Shown: positions 16,505 through 23,960 of the stretch, piece by piece
Numbering within the stretch: the stretch's first letter is position 1
Layout: the number at the start of each line of letters is the position of its first letter
Source of the DNA: Methylobacterium isbiliense
GTDB taxonomy: Bacteria; Pseudomonadota; Alphaproteobacteria; Rhizobiales; Beijerinckiaceae
Reading direction: 5' to 3'
DNA: 64,000 nt
NCBI RefSeq assembly: GCF_022179325.1
Contig: NZ_BPQQ01000040.1
Span: forward strand, 94,564-158,563
Translations under genes and position numbers: made by a program
Notes under the pieces: generated by a model
Seen by the model: the letters and a program-made list of their open reading frames with translations, nothing else
Databases searched by the model: none
What the model was told of the DNA's origin: nothing

Positions 16505-16948
16505 TCACGTCCCGTCGGCCGCCCCGTCCGGCTTGCGGCGGCGCCGCTGCTGGCCCAGGCCGAGGCTGCGGGCGAGCTGCGAGCGCTGCTCCGAATAGCC
16601 CGGCGAGGTCATCGGGTAGTCGGGCGGGAGGCCCCACTTCGCCCGGTAGGCCGCGGGCGTCAGCCCCCTGAGGAACAAGTGCCGGCGCAGGGTCTTGTAG
16701 GGCTTGCCATCCTCGAAGCTGATGAGGGCCTCGCGGGTGATCGAGCGGCGGATCTCATATGCACTCGCCTTCGCGACCGCCTGTACCTGCGCGGTCTTCC
16801 CGCTGCTGGCCTCTCTCATGGCCGCGAAAACATCGGTGATCAGCTTCGTCAGATCCTCGGGCTGCAGGGTGTTGTGGCTGGCAAAAGCCGAGACGATGTC
16901 GACGGTACGATCGAGGATTTCGTTGTGGCTGCGGTTGAGCTCGGTCAT
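16505..16948 (-). CDS. MucR/Ros-family transcriptional regulator, zinc ligands mostly lost
   Basis: MucR-family DNA-binding regulator of 147 residues. Seen: an N-terminal helical half (residues 1-60), then the Ros/MucR core ISFEDGKPYKTLRRHL followed by LTPAAYRAKWGLPPDYPM and SEQRSQLARSLGLG. In Ros the zinc ligands are Cys, Cys, His, His. Here the equivalent positions are Ser77, Asp80, His90 and Gly95, so only one ligand remains, as in the zinc-less MucR proteins described from Mesorhizobium loti. Family role: H-NS-like global control of surface and symbiosis genes. Divergent from the MFS gene. Confidence 0.9.
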   Translation of the reverse strand: MTELNRSHNEILDRTVDIVSAFASHNTLQPEDLTKLITDVFAAMREASSGKTAQVQAVAKASAYEIRRSITREALISFEDGKPYKTLRRHLFLRGLTPAAYRAKWGLPPDYPMTSPGYSEQRSQLARSLGLGQQRRRRKPDGAADGT

Positions 16949-17331
16949 ACGTGCAGAACCTAAGGATGCCTCGGTGAGCGCGATTCAGCTACAAGTAGCG
17001 CGTCGGCCGTGATCGGAAAAGTCGTTCTAATGTCCAAAGATTCTCCTAGGGCAGCGGCCGGGATGGGTCTGCCGTCGCATCGTGCACTGACGAACATCGC
17101 AAAGGTGTTTTCCGGTTCGGCGGGCGGGATCGCCGCGGGAGAGCCGGCCGGGAGGGATTGCCTGCCTGTGCGGCAGGCACGCTATGCACGACCCGGACCG
17201 GCAGTCGGCGGAGCCCCGTCGAAAACCCGTGTCGGAACAAGATGCTAGGCAGGTTCGCGGCGGTGCGCCGACGGGAGCCGGCCCGGTGTGGCAGCAAGGG
17301 CCCGGCGAAGGCCCGCAGCGAGGAGCGCCCG
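16949..17331. other. Divergent intergenic region between mucR-like and MFS genes
   Basis: 383 bases. The first hundred, next to the mucR-like gene, are relatively AT-rich and probably hold its promoter; MucR proteins often bind AT-rich DNA and repress themselves. The remainder is GC-rich. No convincing small gene, palindrome or RNA is visible. Confidence 0.45.
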
Positions 17332-18627
17332 ATGAGTTCCACCCCAGCCGCCGACAGCGTCCGGGTGCCGGTCGAGGATGCGAGCCTCACCGCCTTCTAC
17401 CGCGACATGACGGTGCCGGAGCGGCGCACCTTCTGGGCCTGCGCGGCCGGCTGGGCGCTCGACGGCATGGACTTCATGATCTACCCGCTGGTGATTGGCA
17501 CGATCATCAAGTTGTGGAGCGTGGACGCCGGCACGGCGGGGCTCGCCGCCACCGTGACGCTGCTGGCCTCGGCGCTCGGCGGCTGGCTCGCGGGCTACCT
17601 CGCCGACCGCATCGGCCGGGTGCTGACGCTCCAGATCACCATCCTGTGGTTCTCGTTCTTCTCGCTGGTCTGCGCCTTCGCGCAGAACTTCGAACAGCTG
17701 CTCGTCTGCCGCGCGCTGCTCGGCCTCGGCTTCGGCGGCGAGTGGGCGGCGGGCGCCGTGCTGATGGGCGAGACCATCCGGGCCCAGTACCGGGGCCGGG
17801 CCGTGGGCTCGGTGCAGTCGGGCTGGGCGGTGGGCTGGGGCCTCGCGGTGCTGGCCCAGGCGGTCCTGTTCTCGCTCCTGCCGCCCGAGACGGCGTGGCG
17901 GTGGATGTTCGTGATCGGCGCCTTCCCGGCGCTCCTCGTGTTCTACCTGCGCCGCTACGTCGAGGAGCCGCAGGTCGCCGTCGAGACGCGCGCCAAGGCC
18001 GCGGCGGCGGGCGACCGCCCCGCCATCTGGGAGATCTTCTCCGGGCCGATGCTGCGCACGACCGTGCTCGCCTCGCTGATGGCGGCGGGCTGCCAGGGCG
18101 GCTACTACGCCGTCACCACCTGGCTGCCGCGCTTCCTCACCACAGAGCGCGGCCTCTCCATCGTCTCCTCCACCGGCTACCTGGCGGCCCTCATCATCGG
18201 GTCGTTTGCCGGCTACCTCGTCGGCGCGTGGCTCGCCGACCGCCTCGGGCGCCGGCCGCTCTTCCTGATCTTCTCGCTCGGCGCCATCGCGGTCATCCTG
18301 GCCTACACGCAGCTGCCGCTCTCGAACGCGGTCCTGTGGGTGCTGGGCTTCCCGCTCGGCTTCTTCGCCTCGGGCTACTTCTCGGGCATGGGCGCCTTCC
18401 TCACCGAACTCTACCCCACGCGCCTGCGCGGCTCGGGGCAGGGCTTCTGCTACAATTTCGGCCGCGGCATCGGCGCCCTGTTCCCGGCCCTGGTCGGCTA
18501 CATCTCGGCCGGCATGTCGCTGGCCTCGGCCATCGCGATCTTCGCGGCGGTGGCCTACGGCGTCTTCTTCCTCGCCGCCTTCGCGCTGCCGGAGACCCGC
18601 GGAAAGGTTCTGCACGCCGATGCCTGA
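17332..18627 (+). CDS. MFS transporter, organic acid (sialate/lactate/aromatic acid:H+) type
   Basis: Major facilitator protein of 431 residues with twelve hydrophobic segments. Seen: WALDGMDFMIYPLV in helix 1, the loop motif GYLADRIGRVLTLQ between helices 2 and 3, and its repeat GAWLADRLGRRPLF in the second half. The helix 4-5 region LGLGFGGEWAAGAVLMGE is typical of the sialate/aromatic-acid carrier group. GAGGAG precedes the ATG at 17332. The stop overlaps the start of the amidohydrolase gene by 8 bases, so the carrier probably imports a substrate or precursor of that enzyme (inference). Confidence 0.9.
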   Translation: MSSTPAADSVRVPVEDASLTAFYRDMTVPERRTFWACAAGWALDGMDFMIYPLVIGTIIKLWSVDAGTAGLAATVTLLASALGGWLAGYLADRIGRVLTLQITILWFSFFSLVCAFAQNFEQLLVCRALLGLGFGGEWAAGAVLMGETIRAQYRGRAVGSVQSGWAVGWGLAVLAQAVLFSLLPPETAWRWMFVIGAFPALLVFYLRRYVEEPQVAVETRAKAAAAGDRPAIWEIFSGPMLRTTVLASLMAAGCQGGYYAVTTWLPRFLTTERGLSIVSSTGYLAALIIGSFAGYLVGAWLADRLGRRPLFLIFSLGAIAVILAYTQLPLSNAVLWVLGFPLGFFASGYFSGMGAFLTELYPTRLRGSGQGFCYNFGRGIGALFPALVGYISAGMSLASAIAIFAAVAYGVFFLAAFALPETRGKVLHADA

Positions 18628-19495
18628 GATCCGCGACTGCCCCGGCCCCGACCCGCATCCGCGCGGGCCGTCCCGCTTCACGGTGCCCCACGGCGCCGTG
18701 GATGCCCATGCCCACGTGATCGGCCTGCCGCCGGAGCATCCCTTCGTGCCGGCGCGCAGCTACACGCCTCCCGCGGCGACGCCGGAGGCCTACCTCGCGA
18801 TGCTGGACGCCACCGGCATGACCTACGGGGTGCTGGTGCAGGTGAGCGTCCACGGCACCGACAACCGGCTGATGGTCGAGACCCTGCGGGCGAACCGCGT
18901 GCGCCTGCGCGGCATCGCGGTGATCCCGCCGGGGCTGCCCGAGCGCGACCTCGCGGCCCTCCAGGAGGCGGGCGTCGTGGGGCTTCGCCTCAACGTGCTC
19001 TATGGCGGCGGCATCGGCTTCGAGGCGCTGGAGACCTACGGGGCGCTCGCCCGCGAGATGGGCTGGCACCTGCAATTCCTGGTCGACGCGCGGCACCTGC
19101 CGCCGCTCGCGCCCCGGTTCGCCCGGCTGCCGGTGCCCTTCGTGGTCGATCACATGGGCCACATGCCGACGCGCGCAGGCGTCGGCGACGCGGGATTCCG
19201 CACGCTGGTCGCGCTGGTGCGGGACGGGGCCTGGGTGAAGCTCTCGGGAGCCTACCGCCTCACGGGCGAGGACCTGCCCTACCGCGACACGATCCCCTTC
19301 GCGCGGGCGCTGCACGATGCGGCGCCGGAGCGCTGCGTCTGGGGCTCGGACTGGCCCCACGTGGCGCAGTGGCAGCCGATGCCCAATCCCGGCGACCTCC
19401 TCGACCTCCTCACCGACTGGGTGCCCGACGAGGCGGCCCGCCACCGCGTCCTCGTGGACAACCCGGCCCGGCTCTACGGCTTTCCGGGCGCCTGA
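18620..19495 (+). CDS. Amidohydrolase, 2-pyrone-4,6-dicarboxylate hydrolase (LigI)-like
   Basis: TIM-barrel amidohydrolase of the Amidohydro_2 type, 291 residues. Seen: VDAHAHVIG near residue 26 (HxH), RLNVLYGGG, FVVDHMGHMP near residue 177 with strand His, and GSDWPH near residue 237 with the catalytic Asp. Proteins of this layout open lactones or hydrolyse cyclic dicarboxylates, LigI being the named example. It overlaps the MFS carrier gene by 8 bases. Substrate is not fixed by sequence; a lactone or pyrone carboxylate fits both genes. Confidence 0.85.
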   Translation: MPEIRDCPGPDPHPRGPSRFTVPHGAVDAHAHVIGLPPEHPFVPARSYTPPAATPEAYLAMLDATGMTYGVLVQVSVHGTDNRLMVETLRANRVRLRGIAVIPPGLPERDLAALQEAGVVGLRLNVLYGGGIGFEALETYGALAREMGWHLQFLVDARHLPPLAPRFARLPVPFVVDHMGHMPTRAGVGDAGFRTLVALVRDGAWVKLSGAYRLTGEDLPYRDTIPFARALHDAAPERCVWGSDWPHVAQWQPMPNPGDLLDLLTDWVPDEAARHRVLVDNPARLYGFPGA

Positions 19496-19586
19496 GGACG
19501 ACCCGCATCCCCCCTTACGTCTTCGCTCGAAGAATCATCCCGAAAGACAAGAAATAAATGCTCGCGCCTGTCTGACCGCAAGTCAA

Positions 19587-19615
19587 TCGACAGAGCGAGA
19601 GCGTTCGCCTATAAG
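19587..19615 (+). promoter_or_regulatory. Candidate housekeeping sigma-70 promoter for the TerB-like gene
   Basis: TCGACA at 19587-19592, a 17-base spacer, then TATAAG at 19610-19615: one mismatch to the -35 consensus and a good -10. It lies 46 bases before the ATG at 19662, in one of the few AT-rich spots of the region. Confidence 0.55.
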
Positions 19616-19661
19616 CCGCCCTGCGTCGGCAAGCACGCGACGCCCCCTGCAGGGAGACCCG

Positions 19662-20084
19662 ATGATGTTCAACATGTTCAAGTCGCAAGTGTCCCTTGAG
19701 CTAACGCCGCGCAACTGCCTGGCGGTGTCGCTGATCTACTGCATGGCGTCGGACGGCGAGTTGGACCCCGAGGAAGTCGGTCATCTCATGTCGGTGCTCG
19801 GCCGCAACACCACGCGCCAGCAGCTCGATGCGGTCCTGCGCTATGCCCGCGCCACCCGCCCGCCCGAGTTCCTGGCCGCCGCAGCGCCGAACCTGCGGCC
19901 GGAGCAGCGGCTCTGCATCATCCTGAACATGATCGACAGCGCGATGGCGGACGGCGAGGCCGAGCCGGAGGAGCAGCAGCTGATCATGCAGTTCTCGCAG
20001 GCCTTCGGCCTGACGGAGAACGACCTGACGCCCTACTTCCGGACCCTGGTGGCCAAGAACGACCGCTCCGTGCTGGACCGCTGA
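19662..20084 (+). CDS. TerB-like (tellurite resistance family) protein
   Basis: All-helical TerB-domain protein of 140 residues. Seen: two similar acidic helix-loop blocks, IYCMASDGELDPEEVGHL near residue 25 and IDSAMADGEAEPEEQQLI near residue 88, the conserved metal-binding-like D-G-E-x-x-x-E-E pattern of TerB. No signal peptide. AGGGAG precedes the ATG. TerB domains bind divalent metal and act in membrane or chemical stress systems; no other ter genes are nearby, so the role here is open. Followed by a bidirectional hairpin. Confidence 0.85.
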   Translation: MMFNMFKSQVSLELTPRNCLAVSLIYCMASDGELDPEEVGHLMSVLGRNTTRQQLDAVLRYARATRPPEFLAAAAPNLRPEQRLCIILNMIDSAMADGEAEPEEQQLIMQFSQAFGLTENDLTPYFRTLVAKNDRSVLDR

Positions 20085-20116
20085 GCGCCCTTCCGGTCGA
20101 GCGCCTGCACCACGCG

Positions 20117-20183
20117 CCTCTCTCCTGGCCCGGGCGACCGGACCGTCGCCGACGGCGGACGCTCCGGTCGCCCGGGAGAGAGG
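20117..20183. terminator. Bidirectional terminator-like hairpin between converging genes
   Basis: A 14-bp perfect stem, CCCGGGCGACCGGA (20129-20142) with its complement at 20163-20176. It is extended outward by CCTCTCT/AGAGAGG after a 5-base bulge and carries a small inner hairpin CCGTC-GCC-GACGG. It lies between the TerB-like gene (plus) and the decarboxylase gene (minus), where a shared terminator is expected. There is no clear T-tract. Confidence 0.6.
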
Positions 20184-20250
20184 GCGGCGGCCATCGTCGC
20201 GAGGCGCCAGTCCCGTTCGCCGAACCGGTGGTCGCGCCCGCGACCGGGGT

Positions 20251-21687
20251 TCAGCGGGCGGTCCCCGCCTCCTCGCGCCGCAGTGCCCCGGCGATCTCCT
20301 CCACCGCCTGCCACGCCGTCAGCACGTCCTCCCGGGTCGTGGTGGTCTGGCCAATCTGGAAGCGGATGACGAAGCGGCCGTCGTGCCGGGTCTGGGTCAG
20401 GTAGGTGCGGCCGTCGTCGTTGATCCGCGCGAGCAGCCGCTCGTTGAGGGCGTCGAGGTCGCCCGCTCCCCCTGGCGCGTACCGGAAGGTGAGGAGCGAC
20501 AGGATCGGGCCAGTGACGAGTTCGAAATCGGGATGGGCCGCCACGCGCTCCGCCAGCTCCCCCGCCCACGCGACGTGGCGGCGGATCATCTCCTGCAGGC
20601 CCGCGACCCCGTAGGAGCGGATCACGAACCACAGCTTGAGGGCGCGGAAGCGCCGGCCGAGCGGCACCGACCACTCGCTGTAATCGGTCACGCCCTCGTG
20701 CCCGAGGGTGCGCAGGAAGGGCGGGCGCAGGCCCAGCGTGTCGGTGAGCGCGCCCGGGTCGCGCACGAAATGCGCCGAGCAGTCGAAATGCGTGAACAGC
20801 CACTTGTGCGGGTTGAACACGAGACTGTCCGCCGCCTCGGCTCCCCGCATCAGGTCGCGGAACTCGGGGCAGATCATGGCGCTGCCGGCCCAGGCCGCGT
20901 CCACGTGCAGGAACAGGCCGTGGCGGCGGGCCACCCGCGCCACGGCGTCGATCGGATCGCAGGCGCCGATGCTGGTGCCGCCGAGGCAGGCCACCACCGC
21001 GGCCGGCAGGCGCCCCGCCGCGCGGTCGGCGACGATCGCCGCCTCCAGTGCCTCCGGGTCCATGCCGTGGAGCGGACCCGCGACCGGGATGCGCACGAGA
21101 TTGGCATCGCCGATCCCGGCGATCCGCACCGCCTTGTCCACCGAGGAATGCACCTGCGCCGAGGCGTAGACCCGCACGGGCGCCCGTCCGGCGAGCCCGT
21201 CGCGGTTGCCCGCATGGCCGAGCGCCCGCTCGCGGGCGGTGAGCAGCGCCGCCAGCGTGGCGCCGGAGGCCGAGTCCTGGATCACCCCCGAGAAGCCGGC
21301 GGGCAGGCCGATCATCGCCCGCAGCCAGTCGGTGACGCGGCTCTCCAGCTCGGTGGCGGCCGGCGAGGTCTGCCAGAGCATGCACTGCGCCGCCATCGCG
21401 GCGGTGACGAACTCGGCCACCAGCGAGGGCGGGCTGGCATTGGCCGGGAAATAGGCGAAGAAGCGCGGGTGCTGCCAATGCGTCATGCCCGGCAGGATCA
21501 GGCGGTCGAGATCGGCGAAGATCGCCTCCATCGGCTCGCCGGCCTCCGGCGGCGCGGCGGGCAGCTGCCGGAAGATCTCGCCGGGCGCGACCTGCGCCCG
21601 CACCGGCCGGTCGCCGACGCCCGCGAGGTAATCCGCCGACCAGTCGGCCGCCCGGTGCGCCCAGCGGCGCAGATCGTCCTCGTCCAT
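20251..21687 (-). CDS. Pyridoxal-phosphate aromatic L-amino acid decarboxylase family
   Basis: Group II PLP decarboxylase of 478 residues, normal for aromatic amino acid decarboxylases. Seen: MTHWQHPRFFAYFPANAS near residue 68 (substrate pocket), HSS at 180-182, HVDAAWAGSA with the cofactor Asp263, and FNPHKWLF with the PLP lysine K295. GGGAGG precedes the ATG at 21687. By family it removes CO2 from tyrosine, tryptophan, DOPA or phenylalanine, giving amines such as tyramine or tryptamine. The pocket residues do not let me choose. The gene appears to be transcribed alone, behind the REP palindrome. Confidence 0.9.
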   Translation of the reverse strand: MDEDDLRRWAHRAADWSADYLAGVGDRPVRAQVAPGEIFRQLPAAPPEAGEPMEAIFADLDRLILPGMTHWQHPRFFAYFPANASPPSLVAEFVTAAMAAQCMLWQTSPAATELESRVTDWLRAMIGLPAGFSGVIQDSASGATLAALLTARERALGHAGNRDGLAGRAPVRVYASAQVHSSVDKAVRIAGIGDANLVRIPVAGPLHGMDPEALEAAIVADRAAGRLPAAVVACLGGTSIGACDPIDAVARVARRHGLFLHVDAAWAGSAMICPEFRDLMRGAEAADSLVFNPHKWLFTHFDCSAHFVRDPGALTDTLGLRPPFLRTLGHEGVTDYSEWSVPLGRRFRALKLWFVIRSYGVAGLQEMIRRHVAWAGELAERVAAHPDFELVTGPILSLLTFRYAPGGAGDLDALNERLLARINDDGRTYLTQTRHDGRFVIRFQIGQTTTTREDVLTAWQAVEEIAGALRREEAGTAR

Positions 21688-21710
21688 GCCCGATCCTCCC
21701 GGCCGCCCTT

Positions 21711-21816
21711 CTAAGCAGATTTCGCAAAAGTGGTCGCCGGTTTTGCGATCAAAATCTGCGACGAAACAAGAACCTAAGCGGACGAAGCGTTGGCTTGCCA
21801 ACGCAAGTCTGCTTAG
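21711..21816. repeat. Compound REP-like palindrome
   Basis: Nested inverted repeats. Outer: CTAAGCAGA (21711-21719) with TCTGCTTAG (21808-21816). Second: GCAGATTTCGCAAAA (21715-21729) with TTTTGCGATCAAAATCTGC (21741-21759), matching apart from a 4-base insertion. Third: GCGTTGGC-TT-GCCAACGC (21787-21804). The GCAAAA-N-GGTTTTGC core resembles an intergenic palindrome that I recall as frequent in Rhizobiales genomes. It lies between the SIR2 gene and the decarboxylase gene and is clearly less GC-rich than its surroundings. Confidence 0.75.
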
Positions 21817-21843
21817 CAGGTATGGACCGCCGGGCGACCCGGC

Positions 21844-22722
21844 TCAGGCGCCGCCCTTCGCCTCGCCCTTCTCCTCGCCCAGCGCCCGTACCCGGTCGCG
21901 CAGGCCGGTCAGGAAGGTGGCGAGCGCCGCGCCCGGCTCCTCGCCCTCGCCCGCGAGCGTGGTGATGCCCCATTGGGCCAGGACGGCCGCCTGGACCGGA
22001 TTGTGGCGGGCCATGAACACGAAGGACCGCGGGCGGTCGCGCTCGAAGCCGGAGGTGCTCCACGTCCGCCACAGCCGGTGGAGCAGCAGGCGGATGTTGA
22101 GGTCGCCCATGCTGTAGCCGACGAACAGCACCGTCTTGCCGAGCGCGTCCGACCGGAACTTGATGTCGAGCGGCGTGTCGAAGCCCAGCCGGTTGAAGTA
22201 GTCGGTCTCGGTGATGACCAGCGACTGGTCGTCGTCGAAGTCGCCGTGGAACTTGACGATCTGCGGCACGCCCTCGCGGGCGCGGGCGATGTCGCGCCCG
22301 TTGGCGATCTTGACATAGGGCCGGCCCGCCGCCTCGTAGGCGGCCTCGACGCTGCGGTCGTAGTTCGTCGTGTAGATGATCGGGAAGTCGAGGTCGAGGA
22401 CGAGGCGGTGCAGGCAGGAGTCGCGGATGCGCTCCTCGGGGATCCGCCAGCTCCGGTCCATCCAGCTGCGCAGCGGGCCGATGCTGCCCTGCCGGATCCG
22501 GTAGTACTCGGCGAGCGCGCTGTAGGTGCTGGCGGAATCGGAGACGAGGTCCTCCGGCAGGTCGAGTTCCGCGGCCATGTGGCCGATCAGCTCGCGCCAG
22601 GACGGCAGCCCGATGCTGATCGACAGCCCCGCTCCGGCGAATAGGATGGCGCGCCGCTCGTGCACCGCATGCGCCAGGTCGTCGATGACGGCGACGGCGG
22701 GGTGGAACGAAGCGGCGTCCAT
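21844..22722 (-). CDS. SIR2-like NAD-binding domain protein, stand-alone
   Basis: SIR2_2-type protein of 292 residues. Seen: ILFAGAGLSISIGLPSW at residues 26-42 (NAD-binding GAGxS), IIYTTNYDRSVE near 115-126 with Asn120 and Asp122, VKFHGD at 157-161 with the candidate catalytic His159, and FVGYSMGDLNIR near 200-211. Known: proteins of this type hydrolyse NAD, and many act in anti-phage defence. Here there is no second domain and no obvious defence partner. The upstream gene on the same strand is Mn catalase (97 bases, with a hairpin between). A defence role is possible but unproven. Confidence 0.85.
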   Translation of the reverse strand: MDAASFHPAVAVIDDLAHAVHERRAILFAGAGLSISIGLPSWRELIGHMAAELDLPEDLVSDSASTYSALAEYYRIRQGSIGPLRSWMDRSWRIPEERIRDSCLHRLVLDLDFPIIYTTNYDRSVEAAYEAAGRPYVKIANGRDIARAREGVPQIVKFHGDFDDDQSLVITETDYFNRLGFDTPLDIKFRSDALGKTVLFVGYSMGDLNIRLLLHRLWRTWSTSGFERDRPRSFVFMARHNPVQAAVLAQWGITTLAGEGEEPGAALATFLTGLRDRVRALGEEKGEAKGGA

Positions 22723-22782
22723 GGGCTCCTCATGCGGCGGCGCCCGCGCGCAGCGGGCGGCCGCTCGACGTCTCGGCGGGAG

Positions 22783-22812
22783 GCCGGCGTCCCTCGGCGG
22801 AGCGACGCCGGC
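22783..22812 (-). terminator. Hairpin between Mn catalase and SIR2 genes
   Basis: GCCGGCGTC (22783-22791), a 12-base loop and GACGCCGGC (22804-22812): a perfect 9-bp GC stem starting 7 bases after the catalase stop on the minus strand. There is no T-tract, so it may be an mRNA-stabilising or attenuating hairpin rather than a true terminator. Confidence 0.4.
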
Positions 22813-22819
22813 GCGGGGA

Positions 22820-23710
22820 TCACACCTTGCTGTTGGTGACCGGCGGCTCGGTCATCTGCTCCTTCTGGGCGCCGGAATCCGGCCGGGCGGGGCCGAGCAC
22901 CGGCTCCTCGCCGAGGGGTTCGAACGCCTTGAAGTGGAACTGGCCGCGCCCGTCGATGGACGGGCCCTCGCTGTAGCGGCCGGGCGTCACCGGCGTGCCG
23001 CTGCGCTCGGTGCCCATGAACATGTAGCTGAACTCCTGCGCCTCCTTCGACTGGTCGAAGCTGTTGGGCACGGGCAGCGACTCGCGCAGGCCGCCCAGAT
23101 CCTCGATCACGGCGAGCCATTGCTGCTGGTGCATCGTGTCGCGGGCGATCAGGAAGCGCAGCATCTCCTGCATGCCGGTATCGTGGGCGGCGTTGAACAG
23201 GCGCACGGCCAGCGTGCGGCCGGTGGCCTCGGCCGCCACGTTGGCGAACATGTCGCCGACGAGGTTGCCGCTCGCGTAGACGTGCGAGCAGTCGAAGGGC
23301 ACGCCGTCGCAATTGGCGGGGAACGCCGCCATGCCGGTCGAGAGGATGTGGCGGTGGAGCATGCCTTCCACGACGTGGCGCGGGCGCTCGCCCCCGCTCA
23401 TCACCGCGCCGACGATCGGATTGGCCTGGGCGGTCGTCTCCTGCAGGGTCGCGGGCGCGTTCTCGAGGTTGAGGGCCACGGCGGTGGCCAGCATCTCGAT
23501 GTGGCCGATCTCCTCGGTCGCGGTGTTGAGGAGCACGTCCCGGTACTTGTTGTCGGGGCCGCGCGCGCCCCAGGCCTGGAAGAAGTACTGCAGGCAGACG
23601 CGGATCTCGCCCTCGATCCCGCCGATCGCCTGCTGGAGCTGGCGGGCGAAGATCGGATCGGGCTTCTCGACCCGCACCGGATATTGCAGGCGCTTGTCGT
23701 GGTAGTACAT
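22820..23710 (-). CDS. Manganese catalase
   Basis: Dimanganese (non-haem) catalase of 296 residues that splits hydrogen peroxide to water and oxygen. Seen: metal ligands Glu35 in IEGEIRVCLQYFFQ and the E-x2-H pair Glu67/His70 in TATEEIGHIEM, then a second pair in the helix with AEATGRTLAVRL and RDTMHQQQW. The C-terminal tail is extended, proline- and charge-rich. AGGAGAG lies before the ATG at 23710. Close to a SIR2 protein, NDH-2 and aquaporin, which fits a redox/desiccation-stress neighbourhood, although no shared promoter motif was found. Confidence 0.93.
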   Translation of the reverse strand: MYYHDKRLQYPVRVEKPDPIFARQLQQAIGGIEGEIRVCLQYFFQAWGARGPDNKYRDVLLNTATEEIGHIEMLATAVALNLENAPATLQETTAQANPIVGAVMSGGERPRHVVEGMLHRHILSTGMAAFPANCDGVPFDCSHVYASGNLVGDMFANVAAEATGRTLAVRLFNAAHDTGMQEMLRFLIARDTMHQQQWLAVIEDLGGLRESLPVPNSFDQSKEAQEFSYMFMGTERSGTPVTPGRYSEGPSIDGRGQFHFKAFEPLGEEPVLGPARPDSGAQKEQMTEPPVTNSKV

Positions 23711-23841
23711 CGGGGCTCTCCTGATCGAGGGTCCGGGCAGCCGCGCCTCGCGCACGATGATACTGTTATGGAGTATCTGGCCGCCTGCCGGTCCAACGTC
23801 TCGCCGGAGCCTCGGTTCGCGCCCGATCCGCGGCCGCACGG

Positions 23842-23882
23842 CGAAAAGAAAGGCCCCGCCGGCGGCGTGCCGGGCGGGGCTT
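23842..23882 (-). terminator. Intrinsic terminator of the NDH-2 gene
   Basis: On the minus strand a GCCCCGCC/GGCGGGGC stem (arms 23873-23880 and 23853-23860) is followed by a T-rich stretch, seen on the plus strand as AAAAGAAAG at 23845-23853. It begins 80 bases after the NDH-2 stop. Stem plus T-tract is the standard rho-independent layout, rare in this GC-rich window. Confidence 0.65.
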
Positions 23883-23960
23883 GAGGAAGCGGGGAGGGGA
23901 TCCGATGAAGGTCAGCCTTCCAGGCCTCAACCGGCCGCGGGGTCTCGTGTTCCGCGCCGG

